From a virus: DNA of 64,000 nucleotides. Shown piece by piece: positions 40,976 through 50,781 of this stretch. Numbering within the stretch: position 1 is the stretch's first letter; each line of letters begins with the position of its first letter. Both the position numbers and the translations under genes were made by a program. Under the pieces are notes generated by a model that saw only the letters and a program-made list of their open reading frames with translations, was not told where the DNA came from and did no database searches. Location: the IMG/VR virus record IMGVR_UViG_3300047476_000792, positions 1 through 64,000 of that record. The stretch is one strand, 5' to 3'.

Positions 40976-41778
40976 CAATAATAACCTGCAACAGAGAACA
41001 TGTATTTAAAAAATGTATCGACAGCATTGACCGTAATGCTGTCGGACAGATTTATGTCATTAATGCTGGGGATAGATATAAGGAATATCCTAAGGATGTA
41101 ATAGTCATTCAGCCTAAAAGAAATCCATCGCCAGTCGGAATTAATAAAAACATAGCCCTTCGTGAAATGAAGAATGCGGGTTATGAATTTTTATTTTTGA
41201 TGGAGGACGATGTAAAGATTAAAGATAATAAAGCCTTTGAAGTATATATCGAAACTGCAATGGATTCTGGTATATGGGGAGGACAACTGGCATTTGGATT
41301 ACATGGGGGATTTGCTGCGGGTAATATAAACGAAGATGGAACACCTAAGAAAAAGCTTACGGCCCAATATACTAAACATAAGGTAGATTTTTATAAACAC
41401 GGTCCACATGCATTTGCAATATATCATGCAAATGTGTTGGCACATATTGGATATTTCGATGAACGATATATCAATTCTGCTGAACATTTGGATCAATATC
41501 TTATGACATATTATAAGAATCTTGGTATGCCGTTTTGGTGGTTCCCGGATGTTTATGATTCATTCAATTATCTAGAAGATGTCGATGAAAATTTGAATGA
41601 AAGTGTTATCCGTAAACAGGAAGACTTCCCGAAGAATTTCTCGTATAGTTGGGGACTATTCAAAGAAAAGCATAGATTCTTCCCACACGAAGTTCCTTCA
41701 TCCAGTCCTGAAGAGGCACATGAACGGATGGAATTCTTAGAAAAGAACTATTCGCAAAAACATTTACTAAATTCATAG
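40933..41778 (+). CDS. GT-A glycosyltransferase (family 2-like)
   Basis: A 281-aa glycosyltransferase. TALAIITCNREHVFKKCIDS is the N-terminal nucleotide-binding strand and helix, PVGINKNIALREM follows, and FLFLMEDDVKI holds the DxD-type metal site; YFDERYINSAEHLDQYLM fits the catalytic-base region. It likely transfers a sugar from a nucleotide donor. First of several transferases in this island; the acceptor is unknown. Confidence 0.8.
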   Translation: MSEILNRFKEKTALAIITCNREHVFKKCIDSIDRNAVGQIYVINAGDRYKEYPKDVIVIQPKRNPSPVGINKNIALREMKNAGYEFLFLMEDDVKIKDNKAFEVYIETAMDSGIWGGQLAFGLHGGFAAGNINEDGTPKKKLTAQYTKHKVDFYKHGPHAFAIYHANVLAHIGYFDERYINSAEHLDQYLMTYYKNLGMPFWWFPDVYDSFNYLEDVDENLNESVIRKQEDFPKNFSYSWGLFKEKHRFFPHEVPSSSPEEAHERMEFLEKNYSQKHLLNS

Positions 41779-41806
41779 TTGCATATTACTCTTAGCTGCT
41801 TATATT
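41779..41806 (+). promoter_or_regulatory. sigma70-like leaderless promoter
   Basis: TTGCAT (41779-41784), 16 nt, TATATT (41801-41806), 6 nt, ATG 41813. Confidence 0.6.
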
Positions 41807-41812
41807 AAGTGT

Positions 41813-42982
41813 ATGAGTTTTATTGATAATATCAAAGAATTAGAATTCGAGGTTGATACGTCCCTCTTAGCAGAGGACTATATTAAACAGTTTGTTCCCC
41901 AAAAGGATATGGGGTCGTATATAGATTATTGCTATGTTATAAAATATAATAGACTTCCATCAAGAGCAAGTATGGACTATAAGGTTTCGGATTTCATAAA
42001 CATCCTGAAAGTCCTTAAAGATAAAGGATTTAAACTATTAAGTATTAATTCCTCTTTTATGAGAAATATATCCCATGGATATGTATTTTCTCATTCATCA
42101 GGAACGTTTGTAGAAATAGGTAATTTTGGAAATATACCGACTGCAATTTCAGCAGATGATGGATCGCTCACATCCGTTCCAAAGGTAAAAGCAAGTACTC
42201 TTGTAGTATATTATGATATTGCTAAATCGTATGATTTAATAGATACTCTTAAAGATAATTTTTCGTATGTAGAAGAATTGGATTCTAAGGGTAAAATTCT
42301 TCTTTTTGAAAAGAATGAATATAATGAAATGGTATTGACACCGTACCCTATTAAGGGATACGACTTAGATATTAATGATAATTATAACGATGATTTTGCG
42401 CAAGTACATGAGCGTCTCCAAAACTGGATTCCTGATTTTAAATCACAGAACAATAAATTAGTATTGTTTAATGGGCAACCAGGAACAGGAAAGACTAATT
42501 ATCTTAAGTATCTCTTAAACAATACCCCTGATGTAAAGAAGATTTATATTCCCCCATATTTTGTTCAGTCTATTTCAGATCCTGCATTCTTTCCCATTAT
42601 TCGTAGAGAAAAAGAATCCCTTCTTATCATTGAGGATGCAGAAAAGATTCTAGTTAATCGTGAAGATCAAGCAGATAACAGCACCATTTCAATACTCTTG
42701 AATCTCTGTGATGGTATCATGGCCGATGTTCTCAATTTCAAGATTATTGCAACGTTTAATACTGATGAAAGTAAGATTGATGAAGCATTGAAACGCAAAG
42801 GTAGAATGTTTATGCATTATAAGTTTGACAAACTTGTGAACCATAAGGCTGCAAATCTTTATAAAAAGGTACATGGTATCGAACTTGATAGTGATGACGA
42901 TATGACTCTTGCTGACATTTATAATGATGAAAATCAATTCGGTAAGAAAAAGGCAGAGAGAAAGATAGGATTTGGGGTATGA
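41813..42982 (+). CDS. AAA+ ATPase
   Basis: A 389-aa AAA+ protein. LVLFNGQPGTGKTNYLKYL is Walker A (residues about 219-235), SLLIIEDAEKIL Walker B, FKIIATFNTDES sensor 1, and LKRKGRMFMHYKFD the arginine-finger region, in the style of Bcs1-like ATPases. The N-terminal 200 residues are not recognised. It could remodel a protein complex; it is not the clamp loader. Has its own promoter and is followed by a YopX-like gene (ATGA overlap). Confidence 0.82.
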   Translation: MSFIDNIKELEFEVDTSLLAEDYIKQFVPQKDMGSYIDYCYVIKYNRLPSRASMDYKVSDFINILKVLKDKGFKLLSINSSFMRNISHGYVFSHSSGTFVEIGNFGNIPTAISADDGSLTSVPKVKASTLVVYYDIAKSYDLIDTLKDNFSYVEELDSKGKILLFEKNEYNEMVLTPYPIKGYDLDINDNYNDDFAQVHERLQNWIPDFKSQNNKLVLFNGQPGTGKTNYLKYLLNNTPDVKKIYIPPYFVQSISDPAFFPIIRREKESLLIIEDAEKILVNREDQADNSTISILLNLCDGIMADVLNFKIIATFNTDESKIDEALKRKGRMFMHYKFDKLVNHKAANLYKKVHGIELDSDDDMTLADIYNDENQFGKKKAERKIGFGV

Positions 42983-43377
42983 AAAATCGAATATCTAAGT
43001 TCAGAGGGTGGGATATATCCCAAAAAGAGTGGATAAATCCTGCGAGGATAGAGATATATTCTTCCGATGGCATCCTTCAGGATTTATACGATCCCGAAGG
43101 AACAGATGTAATAATACAACAATTTACAGGGCTTACTGATTTGACTAATAAGGAAATTTTTGAGGGAGATATATGTAATCTCTACATATATAGTCGGCGT
43201 ATAAGCGGTGTTCGACCTGTAATAGAATTGGGTGATATTAGGTTTCATAAACACGGATTTTGTTTTTTCAGCAAAGAAACCGATGGTGAATATATTGGTT
43301 CCCTTATTAGTGGTGTTCGTGACGGTTTTGAAATAGTGGGTAATATCCTAGAAAATCCAGAATTATTAAAGAAATGA
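42979..43377 (+). CDS. YopX-like protein
   Basis: A 132-aa YopX-family protein: SKFRGWDISQKEWIN, IIQQFTGLTDLTNKEIFEGDIC and FEIVGNILENPELL are the three family blocks, better preserved than in the copy at 15042. Function unknown. Coupled by four-base overlaps on both sides. Confidence 0.82.
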   Translation: MKNRISKFRGWDISQKEWINPARIEIYSSDGILQDLYDPEGTDVIIQQFTGLTDLTNKEIFEGDICNLYIYSRRISGVRPVIELGDIRFHKHGFCFFSKETDGEYIGSLISGVRDGFEIVGNILENPELLKK

Positions 43378-44135
43378 TTGGAGTTGGTATAGTAACATAT
43401 AATCGTCCAGAGCGATTTAAGGAGGCGTTTGATGCAATTCAGAACCCCCTCATAGATAGATATTATCATGTCAAGGATGGTGGAAGCCCAAAATATAATA
43501 ATTATAAAGATTTGCACCAACTACCTGAAAATAAAGGAGTCGGAGTTTGTAAAAATATAATTATAGACAATCTTATAAACCAAGGATGTGAACATATTTT
43601 TGTGTTAGAAGATGATTGCCTTATAACTAATGAGGGGGTTTGGCGGTATTGTATAGATTTTTCCAAACACACAGGTTTATTACATTTTAATTGGAATAAT
43701 TATCGAGAAGAAGATAAAAACCATGTAAAAGTGATGTTTCCCGAGTTTGAGGCATTGATTTCATATAATGTAGAAGCTAACTTCTCATATTTTCACCGAG
43801 ATTTTCTAAAAGAGATTCGATTTGATGAAACCTATGTTAATGCATGGGAGCATGTTGATTTAGAATACCAAGGTGTTTTAAAGGGGTTTTCTCCCGCCTT
43901 TCGTATGTTCGTATCCCCGTTTCATTTAAGTCAGTTTATGAGGGTTAACGATGCTGGTAAATCGTCTATCGTAGGGTATCCTCTGCATAAAGAACGCATA
44001 GTAGAGGGATATAACTATTGGCTGACTAAATGGGGAAATCGAGTCACTGATATAGGACCGATTCCAATAGATAAATTTAAAGGCAAGATGCAAGAGATTA
44101 CAAAAAAATATGCAAAACGAAATAACCCCTATTGA
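43374..44135 (+). CDS. GT-A glycosyltransferase
   Basis: A 253-aa glycosyltransferase: VGIVTYNRPERFKEAFDAI, NKGVGVCKNIIIDNLI and IFVLEDDCLIT (DxD-like). Similar build to the gene at 40933. Ends overlapping a small gene by 26 bases. Donor and acceptor unknown. Confidence 0.78.
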   Translation: MIGVGIVTYNRPERFKEAFDAIQNPLIDRYYHVKDGGSPKYNNYKDLHQLPENKGVGVCKNIIIDNLINQGCEHIFVLEDDCLITNEGVWRYCIDFSKHTGLLHFNWNNYREEDKNHVKVMFPEFEALISYNVEANFSYFHRDFLKEIRFDETYVNAWEHVDLEYQGVLKGFSPAFRMFVSPFHLSQFMRVNDAGKSSIVGYPLHKERIVEGYNYWLTKWGNRVTDIGPIPIDKFKGKMQEITKKYAKRNNPY

Positions 44136-44493
44136 TATAAAAATGATCATTAAAAATACTGTCAGGAATAATGGTATGATCGTTTCGTGGAACGATATGT
44201 CCCATCCTGTTTGTCTATATCTTGATCATAATTTTAAAATGACAGTAGGAGAGGCGGAGTGCTTCCTTTGGAAAGTCAGGGACCAATCAATTCCCACACA
44301 ATATCATCTATTAGAATGCGACCATGTATCTGAATTTATAGATAATTTAGATGTTATAGTTAAACGTAAATTATCAGAGGGGTATACTACATTTAAATAT
44401 TATTCATATGCTGATAATATGATCAGGGGATGTTTTTTTAAAGAACCTGAAATTCCAAAACAAATTATACAAGATATTAAAGCGTTCTACTAA
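44110..44493 (+). CDS. hypothetical protein, 127 aa
   Basis: Not recognised. Soluble 127-aa protein with HPVCLYLDHNFKMTVGEAEC and LLECDHVSEF segments. Lies between two glycosyltransferases. An internal Met at residue 12 could be the true start, which would reduce the overlap with the previous gene. Confidence 0.6.
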   Translation: MQNEITPIDIKMIIKNTVRNNGMIVSWNDMSHPVCLYLDHNFKMTVGEAECFLWKVRDQSIPTQYHLLECDHVSEFIDNLDVIVKRKLSEGYTTFKYYSYADNMIRGCFFKEPEIPKQIIQDIKAFY

Positions 44494-44503
44494 TATAGAA
44501 AAT

Positions 44504-45385
44504 ATGCAAAACGATAACACTCGTATCGAACTTGTTACAAATACCTTCGGAAAATATCATCGCCAAGATATTGCTGTGGATTCTTGGCGTCATTTAAAGA
44601 AGTTATTTCCTGGTAATATTAATTTAAACAACTTCCAATTTGAGGATGAACGCAATACCTTTGTAGATCACTATGATGATGTGGATACATCGTTTAGATT
44701 AAAGAATTCTAGTAAATCTTTGGTGAAGGGTTCCACTAAAAAGTTGCCACTAGTATCAGAAATAATATTTTCTGGTTTTAAATACGATCCTGATTATGTG
44801 TTATTTACAAATAGCGATGTTATTTTAATGCCACATCTTATTGAATATATTTTAAAGGAACAACCCGATTGTATGGCAATATCTCGAATGGATATTGAAC
44901 ATATTGAATCGTTTGATAATATTTTACGTCAAGATGTTAAACCTGTGAGATATGAGATTGGCGGTTATGACGTTTTCGTTATGAAGAGGGGGTGGTTCCA
45001 ACTTAATAAAAAATATTTCTGGAGTAACTTCTTGTTAGGTGCCCCTGCATTTGATCCTGTTTTTGCTGGACTGATGGTGATGTTTGGAGATAAGTTTGAA
45101 ATGGGTAATGGGTTCCCACCATACGCTTTCCATATCTGGCACGGAACCGCATCAGTCGATACTCCTTCCCCTGAACGAGACTATAATTACAAGGTCTTTA
45201 ATAAAAATCCTCTATTTAAGATAGCGAATAATATAATATTTCATAATATCCAGTATAATTTATGTAAGAGAAAACCGTGGGGTAGATTCCTTATTCCCGA
45301 TGAACAGGAACAGAACAGACAGAAGAAGTTCTTTAATGAGATGAATCTAAAGGACATGAATCAAATAAGATATATCACTGACTGA
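44504..45385 (+). CDS. glycosyltransferase-like protein, 293 aa
   Basis: GT-A-like: RIELVTNTFGKYHRQDIAV at the N-terminus, DPDYVLFTNSDVILMPHLIEYI contains the DxD site, and PPYAFHIWHGTASVDT near the end fits an acceptor or metal region. It ends base to base against the antisense homing endonuclease at 45386. Probably part of the glycan pathway. Confidence 0.68.
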   Translation: MQNDNTRIELVTNTFGKYHRQDIAVDSWRHLKKLFPGNINLNNFQFEDERNTFVDHYDDVDTSFRLKNSSKSLVKGSTKKLPLVSEIIFSGFKYDPDYVLFTNSDVILMPHLIEYILKEQPDCMAISRMDIEHIESFDNILRQDVKPVRYEIGGYDVFVMKRGWFQLNKKYFWSNFLLGAPAFDPVFAGLMVMFGDKFEMGNGFPPYAFHIWHGTASVDTPSPERDYNYKVFNKNPLFKIANNIIFHNIQYNLCKRKPWGRFLIPDEQEQNRQKKFFNEMNLKDMNQIRYITD

Positions 45386-46309
45386 TCACAATTCATTGAA
45401 AGAATATTTGGATTCTTTAATGGATTGGTGGTATCGTGATACTTTAGATTTGTATTGATTGTGTTTTCTTGTAAAACCTATAGACCTATTGTGTTGATAT
45501 ATGTAGTCGTATAATGCCGTGACATGACCATTTTTATTTATTTCTATAACGGATGAATGACTATTATCTCTGTCTTTATTTTTATGTGTTCGATTAAATA
45601 TTCTATATGATATTTTCAAAGAACCGAATAATTTTTCCACAGAAGACCAATCTTGATTTATATTAGAGCTTATTGAGAATTTACTTTTTCCACAGTGCGC
45701 ATCTCCGTCGAAGTATCCTCTCCAAAACATATAATGCAAATTTTCTGGTATATGGTTTAATATTTTTGATTGAGGCGCAGTAGATTTAATATGGTAATCA
45801 TTTTCTTTTAAGAAGTTAATAATATCTATATTAGAGGTTCTTATAGTTAAGAGCTGTTTTCGACTACGAGCAGTCATAGGTGTTTTAGTCACAGACCAAT
45901 CGCCAATACTCATAAAAACTGGAACAACTTCTTTAAGATCGTCCTCCGCCACTGATACAGATACTGTCCACCTATTTATAGTACCGTCGGCATATATCAG
46001 CCCTAGTATATATGCAACATTTTCATTTACATTTTTTATGTTTTCTATAGGAACTTTTATACCACCTCTCCCATTCATCATGGTATCTCTTGCCCTCTTT
46101 GCCTTTATGATGGGGCTTATAGACAATCCGAGATTTGCAGCATACCATGACACTAATTTTTGTGATATACCTAGAGCATCGGCACAGGGTCTAATTCCTA
46201 GCGATATATAATTATTTTTTAAAAATTCTCTAATTTCGTTTCTTCTTATTTTTGTATTTCTTTTTCGTATATTAGGTTCACTATTTATGTGCATAGCACT
46301 ACTTATCAT
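45386..46309 (-). CDS. LAGLIDADG homing endonuclease with N-terminal HTH
   Basis: A 307-aa protein. The N-terminal 60 residues contain a helix-turn-helix-like stretch (CADALGISQKLVSWYAANLG), followed by two LAGLIDADG motifs, YILGLIYADGTI (residues about 98-109) and MFWRGYFDGDAH (about 195-206). Free-standing antisense gene between plus-strand glycan genes, ending exactly at the stop of one of them. Only partly alike to the enzyme at 3561, which has AP2 instead of HTH. Confidence 0.87.
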   Translation of the reverse strand: MISSAMHINSEPNIRKRNTKIRRNEIREFLKNNYISLGIRPCADALGISQKLVSWYAANLGLSISPIIKAKRARDTMMNGRGGIKVPIENIKNVNENVAYILGLIYADGTINRWTVSVSVAEDDLKEVVPVFMSIGDWSVTKTPMTARSRKQLLTIRTSNIDIINFLKENDYHIKSTAPQSKILNHIPENLHYMFWRGYFDGDAHCGKSKFSISSNINQDWSSVEKLFGSLKISYRIFNRTHKNKDRDNSHSSVIEINKNGHVTALYDYIYQHNRSIGFTRKHNQYKSKVSRYHQSIKESKYSFNEL

Positions 46310-46374
46310 TTTTTCGAAGATTCAAGAAGATTTCTTTAGAGAAATGAATATATGTGAGTTAAATAAGATTCAAT

Positions 46375-46611
46375 ATGTCGAATAATACAGAAGAATTATC
46401 CACAATCGATTTATCGTTGGTCGAGTATTTTCTTAAAAAATTTACTTTAAATTGTAAAAAGGGATTTTCAAGAGAAATATTAGAAAAAGATATTAAACAA
46501 TTACAGATGATTATAGATTCATTTATAATATATAATTTAATTCGAAATGGACAGATACAGGAGTTAAATGATCAAAATTCGGATGAAATATTGAAATATT
46601 TCGGTGATTGA
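46375..46611 (+). CDS. hypothetical protein, 78 aa
   Basis: Not recognised. Acidic helical 78-aa protein (begins MSNNTEELSTIDLSLVEYF). First plus-strand gene after the homing endonuclease. GTTAAATAAG lies 9 nt upstream of its ATG, a possible late-type element, but no -35 was found. Confidence 0.6.
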   Translation: MSNNTEELSTIDLSLVEYFLKKFTLNCKKGFSREILEKDIKQLQMIIDSFIIYNLIRNGQIQELNDQNSDEILKYFGD

Positions 46612-46616
46612 TTGAC

Positions 46617-47336
46617 ATGAAGAGATTAGGAATAATTCAACCAGGAAAGATAGGAGACATAATCATATGTCTCCCCATTGCTAAATGGTATTATGATCGT
46701 GGTTATGAAATTATATGGCCCGTTGATCGGAATATTATAGATAATTTTGTCGATTATATAGAATATGTTACATTCATACCCATCGATTTCGACTGTAGAG
46801 TGGCTAATCAAGTATGCTTTAATAACATGTGTAATAAAATACTTGATTTATCATTTACCATACCCGGAGCCAGCACATACAATTCTGATAATTATTTAAA
46901 ACAGGACATCTATTCATTTGACGAATATAAATATTTTCTTGCAGATGTTCCTTTTGAGGAAAAATGGAATCTAAATCTTAAAAGGAATATGGATAAAGAA
47001 CTTTCATTGCAAAAAAAGTTGAATATTCGAGAGCAGTATGTGATCATTCAGGAAAATTCTTCAGATTACGTTAGAAAAGTACAGTGGGAAAATGATCAGT
47101 TCAGAAGAATCGATTTCTCTATTCTGTCTACTAGTGTTTTTGATTGGCTTTCGGTATTAGAGAAAGCCTCCCAGCATATCTTAATTGAAAGCTGTCTAGT
47201 TAATTTGGTTGACCAATTGAATATTACAGTCGATAAACATACTCTGTTGCTAAAACATGGGTATTACGGAAGACCATTAGTTGATGAAAGACTTAGAGGT
47301 ATACCAGTTTTTAGAAAAGAGTGGGTAAGAATATGA
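46617..47336 (+). CDS. GT-B (heptosyltransferase-like) glycosyltransferase
   Basis: A 239-aa protein starting KRLGIIQPGKIGDIIICLPIAKW, the opening of GT9/ADP-heptose-type transferases (glycine-rich loop with D and a following helix). The second half is short for a full GT-B enzyme, so it may be truncated or divergent. ATG at 46617 is preferred over an in-frame TTG at 46608. Confidence 0.6.
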   Translation: MKRLGIIQPGKIGDIIICLPIAKWYYDRGYEIIWPVDRNIIDNFVDYIEYVTFIPIDFDCRVANQVCFNNMCNKILDLSFTIPGASTYNSDNYLKQDIYSFDEYKYFLADVPFEEKWNLNLKRNMDKELSLQKKLNIREQYVIIQENSSDYVRKVQWENDQFRRIDFSILSTSVFDWLSVLEKASQHILIESCLVNLVDQLNITVDKHTLLLKHGYYGRPLVDERLRGIPVFRKEWVRI

Positions 47337-48136
47337 AAAAAATAGCATTTACGATTGTTCTGAATGGTATGCCGTTTATTCCGCTACAAGGGGATATAAT
47401 ACCCGAGATATTTGATGAATGGCATATTATTGAAGGTGTAGTTCTCCCTATAAAAGATACTAAATGGTGTAAATTAGTAGATCCGAAATTCTTTGTTAAT
47501 CAGGATGGTGATTATTTTGGCTGTTCTATTGACGGAACGTCGGGTGTAATAGATAATCTAAAAGCTAGATATCCAGAAAAAATATTTGTTCATAGAAAGA
47601 AGACTTTTTGGAATGGAAAATTGGACATGTGCCAATGTATAGAGGATAGATTGCAAGATGCTATTCTGATGCAGATAGATGTTGATGAGATATGGAATAA
47701 AGATAAACTTCGTGAGGTTCTTGAATTTGCTGAAAATAATGAAGGATTTGACGGTATGATTTTTAAATGTAACTTTTATGTTGGGCCTAAACTTGTTATA
47801 TTTGATGAAGATACCCATCCGAATAAAACTGATACATGGACGAGGTTGTGGGTAATCAGAGATAGATCAAAATGGGTATCACATGAACCCCCCGTTCTGG
47901 AAAATTTAAAAACAGATAGTTTTTTGAATAAAGAATTCACATCACAAAAAGGTTGGATCTTTGACCATTTTGCATATTTATTTGAATCTCAATTAGAGTT
48001 TAAAGAGAATTTTTATGGATACGAAGGTGCTAAACGATCATGGCAAATAATGCAAAAATGTCCAGATAAAAAGTTCAGGCTGAATAGATTTTTTACTTGG
48101 GTTGATAATTATGATATGGTAAGTAGGATTAAATGA
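47333..48136 (+). CDS. glycosyltransferase-like protein, 267 aa
   Basis: GT-A-like: KIAFTIVLNGMPFIPLQ, HIIEGVVLPIKDT, and ILMQIDVDEIWNKDKL with a clear DxD, then WTRLWVIRDRSKWVSHEPP. This resembles GT17/GT2-type transferases seen in phage and bacterial glycan clusters. Coupled by ATGA overlap on both sides. Confidence 0.72.
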   Translation: MKKIAFTIVLNGMPFIPLQGDIIPEIFDEWHIIEGVVLPIKDTKWCKLVDPKFFVNQDGDYFGCSIDGTSGVIDNLKARYPEKIFVHRKKTFWNGKLDMCQCIEDRLQDAILMQIDVDEIWNKDKLREVLEFAENNEGFDGMIFKCNFYVGPKLVIFDEDTHPNKTDTWTRLWVIRDRSKWVSHEPPVLENLKTDSFLNKEFTSQKGWIFDHFAYLFESQLEFKENFYGYEGAKRSWQIMQKCPDKKFRLNRFFTWVDNYDMVSRIK

Positions 48137-48798
48137 GTGAAAATTTTATATATACTGGATTTGTAAAGGATGTTGATCCTGGAAAATATGCAAATCTAAA
48201 TGCCGAAGATTTTTTCTCTATATGGATCGCGAATACACAGAGATTTGCACCTAATACACAAATTCGTATATTAGGTCCAGATGTTCCAAATAATATAGCC
48301 AAGTATGATAATGTAAAGAGTATCGCAGAATATCCTAATCTAGGACATGTGCATGATTATTTAGACGGGAAAAGAGATGGAATATGGTGTGGTTGGACAG
48401 CAGGAATCGTTCTAGGAATGGTAGATGCATATGTCAATGGAAAGGATTTCATATATAAAGAACAGGATTGTTTAGCATTTGGTGATTTTGTGAGCCGTAT
48501 GAAGAAAGAAAATGATAATTATGATATTACATACGGCTCATGTAGACTTATGGGACCGGCACAATCGTTGTTCATTGTCAGAAATTATATTATTCCTGTT
48601 GTTATTGGATGTTTAGCACAATATAAAGATAAAGATATGTTACCAGAATACAAATTTAAAAATTTACAAGTTCGTCAAAATCGATTATCATTTGGATATG
48701 ACCGAGATCGCCCATTCAATATGAAGGATGAAGTCTTTTACATTCAACAACTATCAGATAATGATATGAATATACTGATTAATAACAATTTAATATAA
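48133..48798 (+). CDS. putative glycosyltransferase-related protein, 221 aa
   Basis: Not firmly recognised. IYKEQDCLAFGDFVSRM could hold a DxD-like acidic site and FFSIWIANTQRFAPNTQIRILG resembles an N-terminal transferase strand. Position in the island supports a sugar-related role. Overlaps the previous gene by four bases and the radical SAM gene by one. Confidence 0.55.
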   Translation: MSENFIYTGFVKDVDPGKYANLNAEDFFSIWIANTQRFAPNTQIRILGPDVPNNIAKYDNVKSIAEYPNLGHVHDYLDGKRDGIWCGWTAGIVLGMVDAYVNGKDFIYKEQDCLAFGDFVSRMKKENDNYDITYGSCRLMGPAQSLFIVRNYIIPVVIGCLAQYKDKDMLPEYKFKNLQVRQNRLSFGYDRDRPFNMKDEVFYIQQLSDNDMNILINNNLI

Positions 48799-49565
48799 TG
48801 CACGGCCATCTAGAAATAACAACTCGTATAGGATGCAGATTGGCATGTGCCTTCTGTCCACAGAAAACTTTGAATACTGCTTATGAGGATAAAAAACATG
48901 TTTCAATGACATTATCCGATTTCGAGAAGATAATAGAAACTGTCCCTACGTCCATTGATATACATTTTTCAGGTTTTGCCGAGCCTTTCCTCAATAAGGA
49001 GGCTCCTTTTATGTTAAAATATGCTGTCGAAAAAGGACATAAAGTTCATGTATATAGTACTTTAATAGGATTAATGCCTGAGGGGGCGGAGATATTAAAA
49101 AGTTATAAACCAGCATTTTTCAGAATACATGTAGCGGATCAAAAGGCTATGAAGGTTCAAGATGATAAATGGATAGAAGCGCATGAGTTATTCTTAACTA
49201 CTAGAATAGTCGGCTCGTATATGGCAATGGGTAATGTGACTGATCAGATAGATAAATATCTACGTTCTAAACATATTTCATACGAGATTCCTACTATGTT
49301 AAGTAGGGGAGGAAATTTAGATATAGGGGTGCATTACTTGGAAGGTAATATCGCATGTGGAATGAATAGGTGGCATCAAAATGTCGTTCTTCCGAACGGG
49401 GATGTTTACATATGTTGTATGGATTATGGTTTAACTATGCCTAGTGGAAATTTACTAAAAGACCCCTATACTGTTATATGGGATAAAGCAGAAAAATATA
49501 AAAATAATATAAACCCTCCTAAAGATTCTATTTGTCGGAGGTGCGAGTGGGCTGTAAGAATATAA
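48798..49565 (+). CDS. radical SAM/SPASM protein
   Basis: A 255-aa radical SAM enzyme. RIGCRLACAFCPQ gives the CxxxCxxC iron-sulfur motif (residues about 12-20), IDIHFSGFAEPFLN is the second conserved strand (GE/GFAEP motif), and the C-terminal NVVLPNGDVYICCMDYG with CRRCEW forms a SPASM-like auxiliary cluster site. Found in a glycan island, it may act on a sugar or peptide substrate, for example an epimerisation or dehydrogenation; substrate unknown. Confidence 0.85.
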   Translation: MHGHLEITTRIGCRLACAFCPQKTLNTAYEDKKHVSMTLSDFEKIIETVPTSIDIHFSGFAEPFLNKEAPFMLKYAVEKGHKVHVYSTLIGLMPEGAEILKSYKPAFFRIHVADQKAMKVQDDKWIEAHELFLTTRIVGSYMAMGNVTDQIDKYLRSKHISYEIPTMLSRGGNLDIGVHYLEGNIACGMNRWHQNVVLPNGDVYICCMDYGLTMPSGNLLKDPYTVIWDKAEKYKNNINPPKDSICRRCEWAVRI

Positions 49566-49569
49566 AAAT

Positions 49570-50082
49570 ATGAGACGAGTACAATTTGGTTGTGGTGGTA
49601 ATAGAATTCCCGGATGGGAAAATTATGATTGGGAAGTAGATATAACAAAGCCTCTACCCTTTGTTAACAATTCTGTAGATCAAATTCTTGCAGAACATGT
49701 TGTAGAACATGTTTCTATTCATGATGCATGGAATTTCTTCGAAGAGTGTTACCGAATTCTCAATAAAAATGGAATTTTGCGAATAGCTGTTCCGTGCGTG
49801 AGTCGCATTTTCACATTAGCTGATCAAGATTATTTCGACTTTATAGCTAAACATGGGTGGGGTTCGGCGACTAGAAAAGACGCTGTGAAATCTATAATTT
49901 TTAATCATGGGCATTTAACTATTTGGGAAAAAGACTCTCTATCAGCTATTTTACAATGTATGGGGTTTGCTATACTGACCGATCCCCCAGAGGCATGTAC
50001 TAATATATTAAATCATCACCATGTTATTGGCGAGAAAATAAATAATATAGAAACAATTTTCGTGGATTGTGTAAAATTATGA
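49570..50082 (+). CDS. SAM-dependent methyltransferase (type 11-like)
   Basis: A 170-aa class I methyltransferase: RRVQFGCGGNRIPGWENYD (motif I), VDITKPLPFVNNSVDQILAEHVVEH (motifs II/III) and AWNFFEECYRILNKNGILRIAVP. This resembles glycan-associated methyltransferases that modify sugars. Follows the radical SAM gene by four bases. Confidence 0.82.
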   Translation: MRRVQFGCGGNRIPGWENYDWEVDITKPLPFVNNSVDQILAEHVVEHVSIHDAWNFFEECYRILNKNGILRIAVPCVSRIFTLADQDYFDFIAKHGWGSATRKDAVKSIIFNHGHLTIWEKDSLSAILQCMGFAILTDPPEACTNILNHHHVIGEKINNIETIFVDCVKL

Positions 50083-50774
50083 GAACTGCTTTTTGTTTTT
50101 CAGGAGAACTTCGTAGTTTAGATAAAACTTTCCCTTCCATAGATAAAAACATAGTGTCTAAATTTTCAAATGTAGATTTTTTTGTATATACATGGGCCGA
50201 TGATCCTGATCTTCATAAGATGTCAATTTTCGAAAAAGACAAAAGAACTAAACATATTCTTACTGAGGATCGCATAACGTACGATGAAAAAATGTATAAT
50301 GCTAGAAAAAGACCCGAAGTTTTTATACAAGGTATGCTTCGGCAGTTACATTGTTTGAAAAGGTGCAATGACATTAAAAAAGAATACGAGAATAATAATA
50401 ATTTTAAGTATGATTGCGTAGTTAGAATTCGTCCAGATATATTACCCATAAACAGTTCCTCTCTGGAAAATAGTGTCGAGGAATGGGATATGAAAAATTA
50501 TATGTATACCAGCGACCATGATGATTGGTTTGGTTACAATGACAGACTCTATTTTTCAAATTCTTCAAATATGGATTATATATGTTCGCGTATAGAATAT
50601 ATAGATGATTATTTTAACTACGGAGGATTGATGCATTATGAGACATATCTAAAACATTGTATCGAACAATTGAATATAAAAGTATGTAGAAGTCGTTTGG
50701 AATTTGTATTATTACGAAATGATGGAACGTATGCATCAGAACTGACAATGGGTTATAATATCGAAAACCGTTAA
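50079..50774 (+). CDS. glycosyltransferase-like protein, 231 aa
   Basis: Begins RTAFCFSGELRSLDKTFPSI, a strand typical of a family of capsular or surface glycosyltransferases, and contains NFKYDCVVRIRPDILPINSS, where RxRPD resembles an acidic donor site. ATG at 50079 gives ATGA overlap with the methyltransferase. Substrates unknown. Confidence 0.65.
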   Translation: MRTAFCFSGELRSLDKTFPSIDKNIVSKFSNVDFFVYTWADDPDLHKMSIFEKDKRTKHILTEDRITYDEKMYNARKRPEVFIQGMLRQLHCLKRCNDIKKEYENNNNFKYDCVVRIRPDILPINSSSLENSVEEWDMKNYMYTSDHDDWFGYNDRLYFSNSSNMDYICSRIEYIDDYFNYGGLMHYETYLKHCIEQLNIKVCRSRLEFVLLRNDGTYASELTMGYNIENR

Positions 50775-50781
50775 TAAAAAT